64,000 bases of DNA. It comes from Drosophila persimilis. Its lineage: Eukaryota > Arthropoda > Insecta > Diptera > Drosophilidae. The position numbers and the translations under genes are program-made. The DNA is taken from assembly GCF_003286085.1 (NCBI RefSeq), contig NW_020825366.1, positions 372,001 through 436,000 on the forward strand, written 5' to 3'. A model generated the notes under the pieces. The model saw only the letters and a list, made by a program, of their open reading frames with translations, did not search any database and was not told the DNA's origin. Shown piece by piece: positions 44,378 to 55,800 of this stretch (within the stretch, counting starts at the first letter, position 1; each line of letters opens with the position of its first letter).

Positions 44378-46284
44378 CCTATGGTCCTGGAAAAGGAAAA
44401 ATTTATCAGCCACAAATATGATTAAAAAGGGCTCTCAAAATACTTACCGCCAGCCATTCAGACACACACACACACACACATCCATTACACTTGGGCGGCC
44501 GGACATGTGCCGTTCGAGTAGGCGTGTCATCGACCGCCATTGCCCACTGCTGGTGGCCGGACCAGTGCCACTCGCCCTACATTAGGGCCACAATTGCCGA
44601 CGCACACACACACTCACATCCATTTCACTTTGGCGGCCGGACCTGTGTCGCCACAGTAATATGTGTGCCGTCTACTCCTGGCTCCCAGCTGGTGGCCGGA
44701 CCAGTGCCACTGGTTCTCCAAGAGGGCAGCCACAGCCACAACGACGACGAGGTGCTAATTGCAGCTACCTCTGACGACTTCGGATGACGCCAATTTCGAT
44801 GACCAGGGGGGGCGACGGGGTCGGCCGGTATACAACGCAATGTCTTTACAAGCATTGTGTTTTGCTATGCCGGCCGATGCTTCTTGTCTTCCCTGTAATT
44901 ATAGAAAAAGATATAGACATTATTTTAAATTGTTATGTTTATTGTAATATTGTAAACGTAAATCAATTGTACCTGTTTTGTCTCGTCTTTGTTCCAGTGT
45001 AGTATCTCTTTTATTACCTGTTTTTCCGTCGTCTCCACTCCACTCTACAACTTATCTGTATTGTTATTTCTGCAAGTGCTTGTCTCTTTTTTATTTAGTG
45101 TCTTTCCTCTTATTTTCCAAGCAAAGCACCTGCATTGTTTACCTTTTCTCTTTATCTATTCCTCAATTGACTACGTGTTGCAACACTGCACTTTCTGAAT
45201 TTTCGATCTCATTTCTTTAACCCCTTCTTCCCCCCCCCCCCCCCCCCCCCATTGTTATTATCGTAATTAGTGCGGTTCTCCGACACCCCACTACAAAATT
45301 ATTACAATCTGTGATAAATCTTCGGCGGCAACGGTGCTGACAATTGATTATCGGTTTCGTAATAGATTTTCAAATCAGCATCAGTTGCCGCCACACCCCA
45401 CCACTACGGCCTAAATTGAGCCAAAAATGCTAGTCTTCGCATAAATCAACTACGCCCCCTATAAACTGCCCGCCCACATGTACATGTTACATTCCTAGTC
45501 GTCTGCCCTCAGCAGGCGGCAAGGGTAGTAGAGGGGACTGAAGACCACATACCGCATTACAGCCAACAAAACATCAAGTTGACAAACTCACAGGGGATTG
45601 CAAATCAAATTTTAAGTTAGGGAGAATTACAAAGAAGAGACAGCATACTTTTGAGCGTGGCCCCACTTTACTTTCTTGACTCACACCACACACACACACA
45701 CACTTGACACCCTCTTGACAATTCGTACTTTTGGAGCCTTTTGCCCCGATCGTGGAATGGTCTCGAGTCTGGATCTCTATCCAAAAGAAAAGTCGTGTCG
45801 TGAACGTTGTGGAGTCGAGTCGTGTTCGAGGTTTAGTCTCTCCGTCAAAGTGCCGAATATTTTGTCTCTCTCTTTTTCTCTTTTTCCCTTGCCCGCCCTG
45901 CTGACTGCGGGCCTAGTCGAGGTTACAAGTGTTTCGTTGCTGCAGTTTATATGTTTGTAAATTATTGTGCCATCAAATGTACCAGTGTGTTTGAGTGTCG
46001 TTTAAAGTTGAATTGTAAAAACAAACAAAAAAAATGTACATATATTAATATTAAGACATATACTGCCCACAAACTGAAATTAATAAAGCAACGCGCTTGG
46101 TTGCTGGCGGCTCACACCCCAGCCTCTCAGTCCCTCCCCTGTTGGAGCACTGAGAGCCCTCAACCCAAAGCGGGTATATATTGAAAAAAAAAACTGTGTG
46201 AACAATCTGGCTTGACAAAATCTCCACTCGCGTCGGTCGAAAAACTTTATTACTAAATCCAACCAAAGCCAATCCAGCGCAGCT
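44378..46284 (+). other. Array unit 1: noncoding region
   Basis: It contains CA runs (44462-44480) and two degenerate copies of a GGCGGCCGGAC...GGTGGCCGGACCAGTGCCA repeat (44482-44712). Next come a poly(C) tract of 21 (45230-45250), T/C-rich DNA and AATAAA at about 46081. A TATATATT (46175-46182), followed by an A-run, lies 110 bp before the gag ATG. The first about 100 bp of the unit are lost at the LINE junction. No ORF here is shared with clear coding character. Confidence 0.6.
46175..46182 (+). promoter_or_regulatory. TATA-like element 110 bp upstream of gag (unit 1)
   Basis: CGGGTATATATTG, conserved at 52609 and 57829, always 110-111 bp before the gag ATG. It could be a promoter. Alternatively, the A-run right after it could mark the 3' end of an upstream element. 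Confidence 0.3.
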
Positions 46285-49200
46285 ATGCCACGCGGATCCA
46301 CTGCCAGAAGAGGACGACGACGACGAGGACCACACGGCGTCACAGCCAGGGATCGCCCCAAATCAGCCATTTCCACTGCCAGCTCCGACAGCGCCGCCGA
46401 CGGCGAAGCCAGCGCCCACAGCGCAGCCACCGGCACCGTGGCAAACGCAGCGATACTGAGACGCCAATCCACCGACTCCGCCACCTGGTTGGAGGCACTT
46501 CCTCCAATTTCTGGACCGGCTCCAGCCACCATTACCGGGTATGTGAGGACCACAAATGCCGACACCACCATCACGGCCACTCCGGCCACAAGCCCCATCC
46601 CCGACCTGCCCTGCCCCAACAGCTGGGTGGCCATTCCCAATCTCACCAGCCAGGAGCAGTTCCAGATCGGCGACTGGGTGGAGGCGGTCCATACCCAGGA
46701 ATTGGCGTTGGCGGCGTCGGCAGCGGCAGCGGCGTCAGCCAAAGCACCGCAATGTCAAGCACCGCTATGTCAAGCCAAGCCAAGCCTAGCGGTACCAAGC
46801 GCGCCAATAATTCCGCTTCCCACACTCCAACACACACAGACACGTATCGATGCACCGTATGCCGATGCATCGTGTGGAGAGAGCCGGAAACAGCAAGGAG
46901 CGAGAGAAGGCGCAAAGAGAGAGCGGGTAACGACCTCGTACCAGCGGCAGTACGAGAGGGCACTCGAACAGCCTCTACACGAACAGCAGCCAACAAAAGA
47001 TTCGTGTTCGAGTGCCCGTTCGGGAGCGAGTTCGAACTCGAACCACAGCCATGGCACAAACCCCGCTCGATCGGCCGCAGCAGCGGTTCCAAATGCAATG
47101 CACACAGCCAATACCACAACCACAACCACAAATACAATGATGACATACATCAGCACACAAACAGCGACATCAAACACAAAAACGACAACTACTATTACGT
47201 CGGCAGCCAGACGATGCCTGTTAATAGCAATGTTAGCAGGCGGACCCCCCCCACCACCGCCGCCAGAGGAACATCAGCAGCAGCAAACACATCAACAACA
47301 ACAACAACAACATCAGCCAACGGCAACAAACACAGCCAATACCGATGATATCCCATCCACCTCTGCTGCAGCGGCCCGTTCGCCACTGAAGCGCGTCCGC
47401 GCCGAGGTGGATGATGATGATGACTATGATGACAGTGATGATATGGTTGTTGAGTTTGATGACGATGACGATGACGACGACGACAATTTGGATGCCAATT
47501 ATGCATCGGCCAAACGACGACTGCGGGAAACTAACCAACAGGCAAGCAAATCCCATATCCCCCAAATTCAAAACCATCCCCATCACCAACAATCAAACCA
47601 GCAACAACAACAACATCAGCGGACAATTACACAAAATGCCCCTGCCCCCGCCCCTGCCCCTGCCCCCGCCCCTGCCCCTGCCCCTGCCACTGCTCCACTA
47701 GCTCTACCTCACTCACCTGCAAATGCAAATAGTAGCTGCGGCACAGGAACCCACAGCAGCAGCGGCGGCGGCGGCGTTGGGCTGCTCCAGCTGCCCGCCC
47801 TGAGTATGCCCAATGCCAGACAAATTCGGATGCTGCAGCGACAGCACCAACCAACGACAATTATTCCCCCCCCCCCCATCATTCTGCCAGCTGTCCCCGA
47901 CATTTTTCCCATTATGGACAAGCTGCAGAATGACCCGAGGGTGGGCAAAAGTAGCTATCACACCAAGCTCATCAGCCGCAATGGTGTCCGTATCCCGGCC
48001 CGCGACATGGCTACCAGGGATGCCATCATGGCAATCCTGGGCGATGGCGGCGGCAACGAGGCGATGACTGGCCACTACACACACCAGCACAAGAGTGACC
48101 GTGGGCTACGGATTGTCGTGCGAGATCTCCACCACTCCACAAGCACCCAACTAATAAAAAATCAGATGGCCGAATTGGGTTATTCTGTTAAATTTATTAG
48201 AGCCATTAAAGCGAGATCCGATGGACAGCCACTCGACCAGTTCGAGTTGGAGATAGCCCCCAAGCCGGATGAAAGCCACCACGATGTTCTCCAATTAACC
48301 CAGCTGGGCAACCAGTTGGTGACCGTGGAAAGGCAGGCCAAGCCGGTGGACCCAGCCCAGTGCCACAGATGTCAGGCTTTTGGGCACACCCGCACCTACT
48401 GCAGGCGTTCATTCGTCTGTATGAAGTGTGCGGGTGCCCACGCGTCCACGGCATGTGCCAAGCCAAGGGCAGACGCCCCTAAATGCGCCAATTGCCAGGC
48501 CGCCCACATCAGCGCCTACAAGGGATGTCCGGCATTCAAGGCAGCAAGGGGCCGCCTTCTGTCCCACCGAGTGGCCATGCAGGAGTTGCGTCGCAAGCGC
48601 AGCTCGCTTCTGCAGCCATTGCCAGAGCAGCAGCCACCACCAGCAAGCACAACACCAGCACATCCAGGGCGCCGACAGCAGCAGCAACAGCCAGCTCAAA
48701 CGCCAGCCAATCCCTGGCGCGGACAGCAGCAGCAGGCAGCATGGACGCCACTCAATGTCTCCTCTCCTGGGCGACGAAGAGGACAACAACAACATCAGCA
48801 GAAGCAGAAGCAGCAGCAGCCGCCAATACAGTTAAAACGAGGGGGAACGTTGTGAGTTGCTGCGGACACCGCAACTCTACGGTTATACCCGATACTAAGT
48901 CAGTATGGCTCTCCTCCGGCAGACGCCGCTAATATTTAACGACACGACAAAGAGTGCGTGCGAGAGAGACAGAAAATCAGTCTGAGCGTGACGTCGGGCG
49001 CTGCGTAGCCAGTGCAAATTGATTTGCTCCTTTTGGCTATGAAAATGATCTGATCTGATCCAGATTCAGCAACCTGATAGATATGGTTATTATCTATGAT
49101 TCTGCGTTTTTAGTTTTCTCAAATCTGCAATATTGTGGATGCAACAGATTTTCGTCCTTTGTGGGGGCGGATGGGGGTGGGGCGAAATTCTGAGATATAC

Positions 49201-50582
49201 GTTTTATAGTGACATCTTAAAGGAGTGTGTGTACCAAATTTGGTTACTCTAGCCTTAATAGTCTCTGAGATTTGTGGTTGCCTCAGATTTTCGTCCTTTG
49301 CGGGGGCGGAAGGGGGTGTGGCGAAATTTGGACAGGAAACGGTCAAGGTCCGATATCACAGGAGTGTGGATACCAAATTTGGTTGCTCTGGCTTTTATAG
49401 GTTCTGAGATCCTTGAACTCATATTTTGCAATTGGCAAAACCGACCATGAAACCTGTGTGTTAGAGTGAGACAGAGCGAGAAAGAGTGAAATTGTTTTCG
49501 TGATTCTGGCTGTAATAATTATACGATCTGGTTCAGATTTTGCACTCTAGAAGATATAGTCATCTTCTACGATTCTGCGTTTTTAGTTTTCTCGTATCGT
49601 CAAAATTGTGGATGCCACAGATTTTCGCCCTTTGTGGGGGCGGAAGTGGGCGGGGCAAAGTTTTGAAATATTTTTGGAGCAGTGACATATCACAGAAGTC
49701 TGGATCCAAAACATCGTTGCTCTAGCTCTTATAGTCTTTGAGCATTAGGCGCTGAAGGGGACGGACAGACGGACAGACGGACAGACGGACAGACGGACGG
49801 ACGGACAGACGGACAGACAGACATGGCTCAATCGACTCGGCTATTGATGCTGATCAAGAATATATATACTTTATGGGGTCGGAAACGATTCCTTCTGGAC
49901 GTTACACACATCCACTTTTACCACAAATCTAATATACCCCAATACTCATTTTGAGTATCGGGTATAAAAACAGACGCCTGCTGCCTCTGGCCCACGCACT
50001 GGGCGACGACGTCCAGAGCAGCCATTGAGCCGTTCCCAGGCACAACAGCAGCAGCAGCTACAGCAGCTGCAACAGCAGCCGCAGCGCGAACAACAACAAC
50101 AGCGACAGCAGCAGCAGCAGCTTGCCAACAACCGCTCCCGGCAGAAGATGAAGCCGAAACGCCAATCTTGCGAGGGATCCTGCAGCCAGGCACTGTTGGA
50201 GAATACGCAGAGGATGACGCGATTGGAAAAGAGGCTGGAAGCGATGATGTCACTACTCACCTCGCTCATCCAATCCCAGGCAGTGACGGCAACTCCAGCA
50301 GTTCCAGAAACATCCGAAAATCCACCAACAATGGCAGCAGCAACAGTGGTTGCCCCAGATCCAGCAGCCAGGCGGTCAAAGAATCCACCACGATCACAGC
50401 CACCACAAAAAACGTTAGGGCCAACACCAGCCGCCATTCCAGAGACGGATCCTGAAACGGATGAAGAAAATGATGACGATGAGATGTGGACAGATGACGA
50501 CTCCATGGATGACATTAAGGCCTACGCCCGCAACATGAGGTACCATCTTGACAACCAGATATCCTGGAACGCTGTGTACTAA
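46285..50582 (+). pseudogene. Array unit 1 gag, interrupted by ISY J
   Basis: The gag frame is open from MPRGSTARRG (46285) to the ISY J junction at 48837, about 850 codons. It resumes at 49971-50582 with the Gln-rich and coiled-coil C-terminus. The N-terminal region differs from units 2 and 3: it has an extra Ala/Ser-rich block (SAADGEASAHSAATG), lacks the RQQQQQQNISSSSGSRR segment, and has an extra RQYERALEQP/SSARSGASSN region. From about 47050 on it is essentially identical to unit 2. The PRE_C2HC-type region (48090-48350) and three Cys-His knuckles (48358-48530) are intact. Without ISY J the frame would be open. Confidence 0.85.
48838..49965 (+). mobile_element. ISY element, copy J (young E/J subfamily)
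   Basis: 1,128 bp inserted into an A-run of unit 1 gag. The same site is empty in unit 2 (seven A at 55182-55188) and unit 3 (eight A at 60239-60246). The filled site has the element plus two A relative to unit 2. It has the same length as copy E, with about three mismatches seen by eye. Confidence 0.9.
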
Positions 50583-52719
50583 TTGGACACATCTCTGCCA
50601 CTGCATTGGATTAAATGACAAATGCATATCACTCGCATGCCACAACAAAAATGAACAACGGACGCTGCAGCCATCAAAGCCATTAAATAAAACATAAACA
50701 CACACAAACATCCATTACACTTGGGCGGCCGGACCTGTGCCGTTCGAGTAGATGCGTGTCGTGTCCGCCATCGTCCTTAGTTGGTGGCCGGATCCAGTGC
50801 CATGGCATTCAGAGTGCCCTATGGTCCTGGAAAAGGAAAAATCCATCAGCCACACATACGATTAAAAAGGGCTCTCAAAATACTTACCGCCAGCCATTCA
50901 GACACACACACACACACATCCATTACACTTGGGCGGCCGGACCTGTGCCGTTCGAGTAGGCGTGTCATTGTCCACCATTGCCCACAGCTGGTGGCCGGAC
51001 CAGTGCCACTCGCTCTACATTAGGGCCACAATTGCCGACGCACACACACACTCACATCCATTTCACTTTGGCGGCCGGACCTGTGTCGCCACAGTAATAT
51101 GTGTGCCGTCTACTCCTGGCTCCCAGCTGGTGGCCGGACCAGTGCCACTGGTTCTCCAAGAGGGCAGCCACAGCCACAACGACGACGAGGTGCTAATTGC
51201 AGCTACTTCTGACGACTTCGGATGACGCCAATTTCGATGACCAGGGGGGACGACGGGGTCGGCCGGTATGCAACGCAATGTCTTTACAAGCATTGTGTTT
51301 TGCTATGCCGGCCGTTGCTTCTTGTCTTCCTTGTAATTATAGAAAAAGATATAGACATTATTTTAAATTGTTATGTTTATTGTAATATTGTAAACGTAAA
51401 TCAATTTTACCTGTTTTGTCTCGTCTTTGTTCCAGTGTAGTATCTCTTTTATTACCTGTTTTTCCGTCGTCCTCACTCCAGTCTACTACTTATCTGTATT
51501 GTTATTTCTGCAAGTGCTTGTCTCTTTTTATTTAGTTTAGTGTCTTTCCTCTTATTTTCCAAGCAAAGCACCTGCATTGTTTACCTTTTCTCTCTATCTA
51601 TTCCTCAATTGACTACGTGTTGAAACACTGCACTTTCTGAAGTTTCGATCTCATTTCTTTAACCCCTTCTTCCCCCCCCCCCCCCCCCATTGTTATTATC
51701 GTAATTAGTGCGGTTCTCCGACACCCCACTACAAAATTATTACAATCTGTGATAAATCTTCGGCGGCAACGGTGCTGACAATTGATTATCGGTTTCGTAA
51801 TCGACTTTCAAATCAGCATCAGTTGCCGCCACACCCCACCACTACGGCCTAAATTGAGCCAAAAATGCTAGTCTTCGCATAAATCAACTACGCCCCCTAT
51901 AAACTGCCCGCCCACATGTACATGCTACATTCCTAGTCGTCTGCCCTCAGCAGGCGGCAAGGGTAGTAGAGGGGACTGAAGACCACATACCGCATTACAG
52001 CCAACAAAACATCAAGTTGACTAACTCACAGGGGATTGCAAATCAAATTTTAAGTTAGGGAGAATTACAAAGAAAAGACAGCATACTTTTGAGCGTGGCC
52101 CCACTTTACTTTCTTGACTCACACCACACACACACACTTGACACCCTCTTGACAATTCGTACTTTTGGAGCCTTTTGCCCCGATCGTGGAATGGTCTTGA
52201 GTCTGGATCTCTATCCAAATGAAAAGTCGTGTCGTGAACGTTGTGGAGTCGAGTCGTGTTTGAGGTTTAGTCCCTCCGTCAAAGTGCCGAATATTTTGTC
52301 TCTCTCTTTTTCTCTTTTTCCCTTTCCCCCCCTGCTGACTGCGGGCCTAGTCGAGGTTACAAGTGTTTCGTTGCTGCAGTTTATATGTTTGTAAATTATT
52401 GTGCCATCAAATGTACCAGTGTGTTTGAGTGTCGTTTAAAGTTGAATTGTAAAAACAAACAAAAAAAATGTACATATATTAATATTAAGACATATACTGC
52501 CCACAAACTGAAATTAATAAAGCAACGCGCTTGGTTGCTGGCGGCTCATACCCCAGCCTCTCAGCCCCTCCCCAGTTGGAGCACTGAGAGCCCTCAACCC
52601 AAAGCGGGTATATATTGAAAAAAAACAAACTGCGTGAACAATCTGACTTGACAAAAACTCCACTCGCGTCGGTCGAATAATTTATTACCAAATCCAACCA
52701 AAGCCAATCCAGCGCAGCT
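50583..52719 (+). other. Array unit 2: noncoding region
   Basis: After the gag stop come AATAAAACATAAAC (about 50686) and three degenerate tandem copies of a GGCGGCCGGACCTGTG...GGTGGCCGGA(T)CCAGTGCCA repeat (50709-50813, 50914-51020, 51053-51150). A poly(C) of 17 (51672-51688), CA runs, AATAAA near 52516 and the TATA-like box at 52609 follow. It is nearly identical to 55801-57939. Confidence 0.6.
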
Positions 52720-55700
52720 ATGCCACGCGGTTCCACTGCCAGAAGAGGACGACGACGACGAGGACCACACGGCGTCACAGCCAGGGATCGCCCCAAATCA
52801 GCCATTTCCACTACCAGCTCCGACTCTGCCACCTGGTTGGAGGCACTTCCTCCAATTCCTGGACCGGCGCCAGCCACCATTACCGGGTATGTGAGGTCCA
52901 CAAATACCGACACCACCATCACGGCCACGCCGGCCACAAGCCCCATCCCCGACCTGCCCTGCCCCAACAGCTGGGCGGCCATTCCCAATCTCACCAGCCA
53001 GGAGCAGTTCCAGATCGGCGACTGGGTGGAGGCGGTCCATACCCAGGAACGCCAGCAGCAGCAGCAGCAGAACATCAGCAGCAGCAGCGGTAGTCGCCGG
53101 CTTGAGGCATTGGCGGCGTCGGCAGCGGCAGCGGCGTCAGCCAAAGCACCGCTATGTCAAGCACTGCTATGTCAAGCCAAGCCAAGCCTAGCGGTACCAA
53201 GCGCGCCAATAATTCCGCTTCCCACACTCCAACACACACAGACACGTATCGATGCACCGTATGCCGATGCATCGTGTGGAGAGAGCCGGAAACAGCAAGG
53301 AGCGAGAGAGAGCGCAAAGAGAGAGCGGGTAACGACCTCGTACAGCAGCCTCTGCACGAACAGCAGCCAACAAAAGAGTTCGAACTCGAACCACAGCCAT
53401 GGCACAAACCCCGCTCGATCGGCCGCAGCAGCGGTTCCAAATGCAATGCACACAGCCAATACCACAACCACAACCACAAATACAATGATGACATACATCA
53501 GCACACAAACAGCGACATCAAACACAAAAACGACAACTACTATTACGTCGGCAGCCAGACGATGCCTGTTAATAGCAATGTTAGCAGGCGGACCCCCCCC
53601 ACCACCGCCGCCAGAGGAACATCAGCAGCAGCAAACACATCAACAACAACAACAACAACATCAGCCAACGGCAACAAACACAGCCAATACCGATGATATC
53701 CCATCCACCTCTGCTGCAGCGGCCCGTTCGCCACTGAAGCGCGTCCGCGCCGAGGTGGATGATGATGATGACTATGATGACAGTGATGATATGGTTGTTG
53801 AGTTTGATGACGATGACGATGACGACGACGACAATTTGGATGCCAATTATGCATCGGCCAAACGACGACTGCGGGAAACTAACCAACAGGCAAGCAAATC
53901 CCATATCCCCCAAATTCAAAACCATCCCCATCACCAACAATCAAACCAGCAACAACAACAACATCAGCGGACAATTACACAAAATGCCCCTGCCCCCGCC
54001 CCTGCCCCTGCCCCCGCCCCTGCCCCTGCCCCTGCCACTGCTCCACTAGCTCTACCTCACTCACCTGCAAATGCAAATAGTAGCTGCGGCACAGGAACCC
54101 ACAGCAGCAGCGGCGGCGGCGGCGTTGGGCTGCTCCAGCTGCCCGCCCTGAGTATGCCCAATGCCAGACAAATTCGGATGCTGCAGCGACAGCACCAACC
54201 AACGACAATTATTCCCCCCCCCCCCATCATTCTGCCAGCTGTCCCCGACATTTTTCCCATTATGGACAAGCTGCAGAATGACCCGAGGGTGGGCAAAAGT
54301 AGCTATCACACCAAGCTCATCAGCCGCAATGGTGTCCGTATCCCGGCCCGCGACATGGCTACCAGGGATGCCATCATGGCAATCCTGGGCGATGGCGGCG
54401 GCAACGAGGCGATGACTGGCCACTACACACACCAGCACAAGAGTGACCGTGGGCTACGGATTGTCGTGCGAGATCTCCACCACTCCACAAGCACCCAACT
54501 AATAAAAAATCAGATGGCCGAATTGGGTTATTCTGTTAAATTTATTAGAGCCATTAAAGCGAGATCCGATGGACAGCCACTCGACCAGTTCGAGTTGGAG
54601 ATAGCCCCCAAGCCGGATGAAAGCCACCACGATGTTCTCCAATTAACCCAGCTGGGCAACCAGTTGGTGACCGTGGAAAGGCAGGCCAAGCCGGTGGACC
54701 CAGCCCAGTGCCACAGATGTCAGGCTTTTGGGCACACCCGCACCTACTGCAGGCGTTCATTCGTCTGTATGAAGTGTGCGGGTGCCCACGCGTCCACGGC
54801 ATGTGCCAAGCCAAGGGCAGACGCCCCTAAATGCGCCAATTGCCAGGCCGCCCACATCAGCGCCTACAAGGGATGTCCGGCATTCAAGGCAGCAAGGGGC
54901 CGCCTTCTGTCCCACCGAGTGGCCATGCAGGAGTTGCGTCGCAAGCGCAGCTCGCTTCTGCAGCCATTGCCAGAGCAGCAGCCACCACCAGCAAGCACAA
55001 CACCAGCACATCCAGGGCGCCGACAGCAGCAGCAACAGCCAGCTCAAACGCCAGCCAATCCCTGGCGCGGACAGCAGCAGCAGGCAGCATGGACGCCACT
55101 CAATGTCTCCTCTCCTGGGCGACGAAGAGGACAACAACAACATCAGCAGAAGCAGAAGCAGCAGCAGCCGCCAATACAGTTAAAAAAACAGACGCCTGCT
55201 GCCTCTGGCCCACGCACTGGGCGACGACGTCCAGAGCAGCCATTGAGCCGTTCCCAGGCACAACAGCAGCAGCAGCTACAGCAGCTGCAACAGCAGCCGC
55301 AGCGCGAACAACAACAACAGCGACAGCAGCAGCAGCAGCTTGCCAACAACCGCTCCCGGCAGAAGATGAAGCCGAAACGCCAATCTTGCGAGGGATCCTG
55401 CAGCCAGGCACTGTTGGAGAATACGCAGAGGATGACGCGATTGGAAAAGAGGCTGGAAGCGATGATGTCACTACTCACCTCGCTCATCCAATCCCAGGCA
55501 GTGACGGCAACTCCAGCAGTTCCAGAAACATCCGAAAATCCACCAACAATGGCAGCAGCAACAGTGGTTGCCCCAGATCCAGCAGCCAGGCGGTCAAAGA
55601 ATCCACCACGATCACAGCCACCACAAAAAACGTTAGGGCCAACACCAGCCGCCATTCCAGAGACGGATCCTGAAACGGATGAAGAAAATGATGACGATGA

Positions 55701-55800
55701 GATGTGGACAGATGACGACTCCATGGATGACATTAAGGCCTACGCCCGCAACATGAGGTACCATCTTGACAACCAGATATCCTGGAACGCTGTGTACTAA
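52720..55800 (+). CDS. Intact gag-like ORF of array unit 2 (1,026 aa)
   Basis: Basic N-terminus (ARRGRRRRGPHG). A long low-complexity region follows, with Gln, Ala and Thr runs, an acidic Asp stretch at about 350-370 and a Pro-Ala repeat at about 425. Residues about 575-655 (RGLRIVVRDLHHSTS, ELGYSVKFIRAIKAR) fit the PRE_C2HC region of jockey-clade Gags. Three knuckles follow at about 663-720: CHRCQAFGHTRTYC, CMKCAGAHASTAC and CANCQAAHISAYKGC. Then come a Gln-rich tract, a predicted coiled coil (LLENTQRMTRLEKRLEAM, about 896-925) and an acidic tail (ETDEENDDDEMWTDDD). It would bind element RNA, and HeT-A and TART Gags share this knuckle pattern. No pol follows. Function at telomeres is only inferred. 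Confidence 0.85.
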   Translation: MPRGSTARRGRRRRGPHGVTARDRPKSAISTTSSDSATWLEALPPIPGPAPATITGYVRSTNTDTTITATPATSPIPDLPCPNSWAAIPNLTSQEQFQIGDWVEAVHTQERQQQQQQNISSSSGSRRLEALAASAAAAASAKAPLCQALLCQAKPSLAVPSAPIIPLPTLQHTQTRIDAPYADASCGESRKQQGARESAKRERVTTSYSSLCTNSSQQKSSNSNHSHGTNPARSAAAAVPNAMHTANTTTTTTNTMMTYISTQTATSNTKTTTTITSAARRCLLIAMLAGGPPPPPPPEEHQQQQTHQQQQQQHQPTATNTANTDDIPSTSAAAARSPLKRVRAEVDDDDDYDDSDDMVVEFDDDDDDDDDNLDANYASAKRRLRETNQQASKSHIPQIQNHPHHQQSNQQQQQHQRTITQNAPAPAPAPAPAPAPAPATAPLALPHSPANANSSCGTGTHSSSGGGGVGLLQLPALSMPNARQIRMLQRQHQPTTIIPPPPIILPAVPDIFPIMDKLQNDPRVGKSSYHTKLISRNGVRIPARDMATRDAIMAILGDGGGNEAMTGHYTHQHKSDRGLRIVVRDLHHSTSTQLIKNQMAELGYSVKFIRAIKARSDGQPLDQFELEIAPKPDESHHDVLQLTQLGNQLVTVERQAKPVDPAQCHRCQAFGHTRTYCRRSFVCMKCAGAHASTACAKPRADAPKCANCQAAHISAYKGCPAFKAARGRLLSHRVAMQELRRKRSSLLQPLPEQQPPPASTTPAHPGRRQQQQQPAQTPANPWRGQQQQAAWTPLNVSSPGRRRGQQQHQQKQKQQQPPIQLKKQTPAASGPRTGRRRPEQPLSRSQAQQQQQLQQLQQQPQREQQQQRQQQQQLANNRSRQKMKPKRQSCEGSCSQALLENTQRMTRLEKRLEAMMSLLTSLIQSQAVTATPAVPETSENPPTMAAATVVAPDPAARRSKNPPRSQPPQKTLGPTPAAIPETDPETDEENDDDEMWTDDDSMDDIKAYARNMRYHLDNQISWNAVY

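Noticed and set aside
3649..48932. Shared C-terminal tail TRGNVVSCCGHRNSTVIP on several unrelated ORFs
   Set aside because: It is the translated start of ISY where an insertion truncates a frame (pol at 3.7 kb, env at 34.4 kb, an alternative frame at 48.8 kb), not a real domain.
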